A stretch of DNA of 6,492 nt, taken from positions 1 to 6,492 of the forward strand of contig JAQSDP010000104.1 in NCBI GenBank assembly GCA_029945985.1. Direction: 5' to 3'. A program made the translations under genes and the position numbers. A model generated the notes under the pieces. It worked only from the letters and a program-made list of their open reading frames with translations, was not told the DNA's origin and made no database searches. Shown in pieces: positions 5,048-6,492 of this stretch (the stretch's first letter is position 1; each line of letters begins with the position of its first letter). Source of the DNA: a bacterium. GTDB lineage: Bacteria > Acidobacteriota > Blastocatellia > Pyrinomonadales > Pyrinomonadaceae.

Positions 5048-6492
5048 CACCACCATTTTATTGACGTTCTTGGCCGGAACCGCGTCTGAATTGATCCTTG
5101 CGAATGCGCATTCCGCATTCCGCATTCCGCAACCGCAGAAGCTTGAGCCCTCAAAAAAGTCCTGGGATTTTGCGACGAAGCTCGTGAAGAAAATGTCGGT
5201 GGGCGAGAAGGTCGGCCAGCTGGTTCACATCGGGATCAACGCCCGATTCGCAAATCAGCAAAGCCCGTTCTTTAAGGATCTGCAGCGGCACATCGTCGAG
5301 AACAAGCTCGGCGGAATCATCTTTTTCGGAGCCCCGATCTACGAAACAACGCATATAGCGAACCGAATGCAAGAAGCGGCGAAGTATCCGCTGCTGATGT
5401 CGCTCGACGCTGAAACGGGTATCGGGATGCGGTTTGAGGATGCGACGAATTTCCCGTGGGCGATGGCTGTCACGGCGACGGGGAATCCTGAATTCGCTCG
5501 CCGAATGGGAGTCGTCACCGGTCGTGAAGCTCGGGCGATAGGTATTCAGCATGTCTATGCTCCGGTCCTGGACGTAAACAACAATGCCGCGAATCCGGTC
5601 ATCAACGTCCGCAGTTTTGGTGAGGATCCCGAGGACGTGGCGCGGTTCGGAATCGCGTTCGCCGAGGGGATTCAATCTCAAAAAGTCATCGCTACCGCAA
5701 AACACTTCCCCGGCCACGGCGATACTAACGTCGATTCTCACCGCGGCCTTCCGATCATCGAACTGCCGCGATCGCGATTTGATTCACTCGAACTCGTCCC
5801 GTTCAAACGTGCGGTCGACGCGGGCATCGGATCCATAATGGTCGCCCATATCGCGCTACCGCAGATAGACGGCGAAGTGATCAAGCCGCTCAAAGAATAT
5901 CAGGGCGGCGACGCCGAACCTGGAACAGAGATAGTTTCCGAAACTGCGTACATCCCCGCTACTCTTTCCGCGAAAGTGCAGACGGACATCCTCCGCAAGG
6001 AAATGGGATTCAAGGGACTGATCGTCTCCGACGCGATGTCGATGAGTGGGCTGACGCTGTATTTCACTCAAGAAGAAGCGGGCGTCCGAGCCTTTCTTGC
6101 AGGGACGGATATTCTCGAAAAACCTGAGAATGTAGATGCTATGCTGCGCGGACTGAAGGCCGCGGTCGCAAGCGGCCGCATTCCGATGATTCGTCTGGAC
6201 GAATCGGTAACCCGCCAGATCGCGTGGAAGCACGAACTCGGCCTGTTCAAGAATCGGATGACGCCGATCGACCAGATCGACCGCATCGTCTCGACACCGG
6301 ACGTCACCCAGCTTACCGACGAGATCGCCAACGCCGCGATCACGCTGGTACGCCAAGGCGAAGGCGACCTTCCGCTTGACCGCTCGAAAAAGATCGCGGT
6401 GCTCGGCATCTCAAACGGCTTTGACGGTGGTGCTGTGATGAATCCGCTTGCCGGTACGCTCCGCTCGAACGGCCTGCGATTTACTCAGGCTT
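5031..6492 (+). CDS. Exported NagZ-type family 3 glycoside hydrolase (beta-N-acetylglucosaminidase), cut by right window edge
   Basis: The reading frame is open from the ATG at 5031 for 487 codons to the window end. Residues 1-26 form a Sec signal peptide: KKF, a hydrophobic core at about 4-24, and a likely cleavage after ANA (24-26). There is no lipobox cysteine. The GH3 barrel follows: MSVGEKVGQLVHIG (55-68), LDAETGIGMRF (125-135), APVLDVNNN (177-185) and RSFGEDP (194-200). KHFPGHGDTNVDSH (224-237) carries the Asp235-Ser-His237 acid/base dyad diagnostic of NagZ-type enzymes, and IVSDAMSM (331-338) carries the nucleophile Asp334. From about 432 (IANAAITLVRQGEGDLPLD, then KKIAVLG) the second GH3 domain begins, so this is the long form, unlike the single-domain cytoplasmic E. 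coli NagZ. It would cleave GlcNAc from MurNAc in muropeptides outside the cytoplasm. Residues of about 284-307 look like an added loop. The start overlaps the symporter gene, with weak AGAAG at 5024-5028. Confidence 0.93.
   Translation, partial: MKKFLSTTILLTFLAGTASELILANAHSAFRIPQPQKLEPSKKSWDFATKLVKKMSVGEKVGQLVHIGINARFANQQSPFFKDLQRHIVENKLGGIIFFGAPIYETTHIANRMQEAAKYPLLMSLDAETGIGMRFEDATNFPWAMAVTATGNPEFARRMGVVTGREARAIGIQHVYAPVLDVNNNAANPVINVRSFGEDPEDVARFGIAFAEGIQSQKVIATAKHFPGHGDTNVDSHRGLPIIELPRSRFDSLELVPFKRAVDAGIGSIMVAHIALPQIDGEVIKPLKEYQGGDAEPGTEIVSETAYIPATLSAKVQTDILRKEMGFKGLIVSDAMSMSGLTLYFTQEEAGVRAFLAGTDILEKPENVDAMLRGLKAAVASGRIPMIRLDESVTRQIAWKHELGLFKNRMTPIDQIDRIVSTPDVTQLTDEIANAAITLVRQGEGDLPLDRSKKIAVLGISNGFDGGAVMNPLAGTLRSNGLRFTQA
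5108..5130 (+). repeat. Heptanucleotide tandem repeat (GCATTCC x3) at the signal peptide/mature protein junction
   Basis: Three perfect head-to-tail copies of GCATTCC run from 5108 to 5128, followed by a further GC. They lie inside the glycosidase gene and encode the segment HSAFRIP directly after the predicted signal-peptidase site. Because the unit is 7 bases, gain or loss of one copy would shift the frame and remove the enzyme. The repeat is directly visible; variability is only a possibility. Confidence 0.85.

Noticed and set aside
5151..5741. Long minus-strand reading frame (196 codons) opposite the glycosidase
   Set aside because: It is antisense to a gene with conserved GH3 motifs in every part, and its translation is Arg/Asp-rich with no family resemblance. 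It is a by-product of codon bias.
5856..6356. Minus-strand reading frame of 166 codons opposite the GH3 nucleophile region
   Set aside because: The coding strand carries the catalytic IVSDAMSM and the domain-2 start; the antisense product has no recognisable features.

Overview
The window carries six protein-coding genes and no RNA genes, CRISPR arrays or insertion sequences. Base composition is moderately GC-rich and even throughout. Shine-Dalgarno sequences are weak or absent before most starts, and a short heptanucleotide tandem repeat and a compact hairpin are present. Together with the protein flavour this fits an Acidobacteriota-like (Blastocatellia/Pyrinomonas-type) Gram-negative chromosome. 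That placement is an impression from composition and protein style, not from a marker gene.

Layout. At the left edge (1-367, minus strand) is the N-terminal part of a LysR-type regulator, cut by the window edge. A 150-base AT-rich divergent region (368-517) contains a dyad GATAG-N10-CTATC that could be its operator. Rightward from there runs a tight three-gene block. It holds a BadF/NAGK-family amino-sugar kinase (518-1504), N-acetylmuramic acid 6-phosphate etherase MurQ (1505-2398, zero spacing) and an unrecognised 345-residue cytosolic protein (2395-3432, ATGA overlap with murQ). A 106-base gap (3433-3538) holds a GNRA-capped hairpin and a plausible promoter. It is followed by a second block: a sodium:solute symporter (3539-5047) and an exported NagZ-type family 3 glycoside hydrolase (5031 to the right edge, 17-base overlap with the symporter gene).

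How they work together (inference). The window reads as a cell-wall amino-sugar salvage locus. The exported glycosidase would release GlcNAc and MurNAc from muropeptides outside the cytoplasm. The symporter would bring the free sugars in with sodium, and the kinase would make the 6-phosphates. MurQ would then cleave the lactyl ether of MurNAc-6-P to give GlcNAc-6-P plus D-lactate. This differs from the E. coli route of AmpG import, cytoplasmic NagZ, AnmK and MurP. The divergent LysR protein is the natural candidate regulator. The least explained part is the unknown protein translationally coupled to murQ, whose C-terminal region contains a degenerate duplicated motif.
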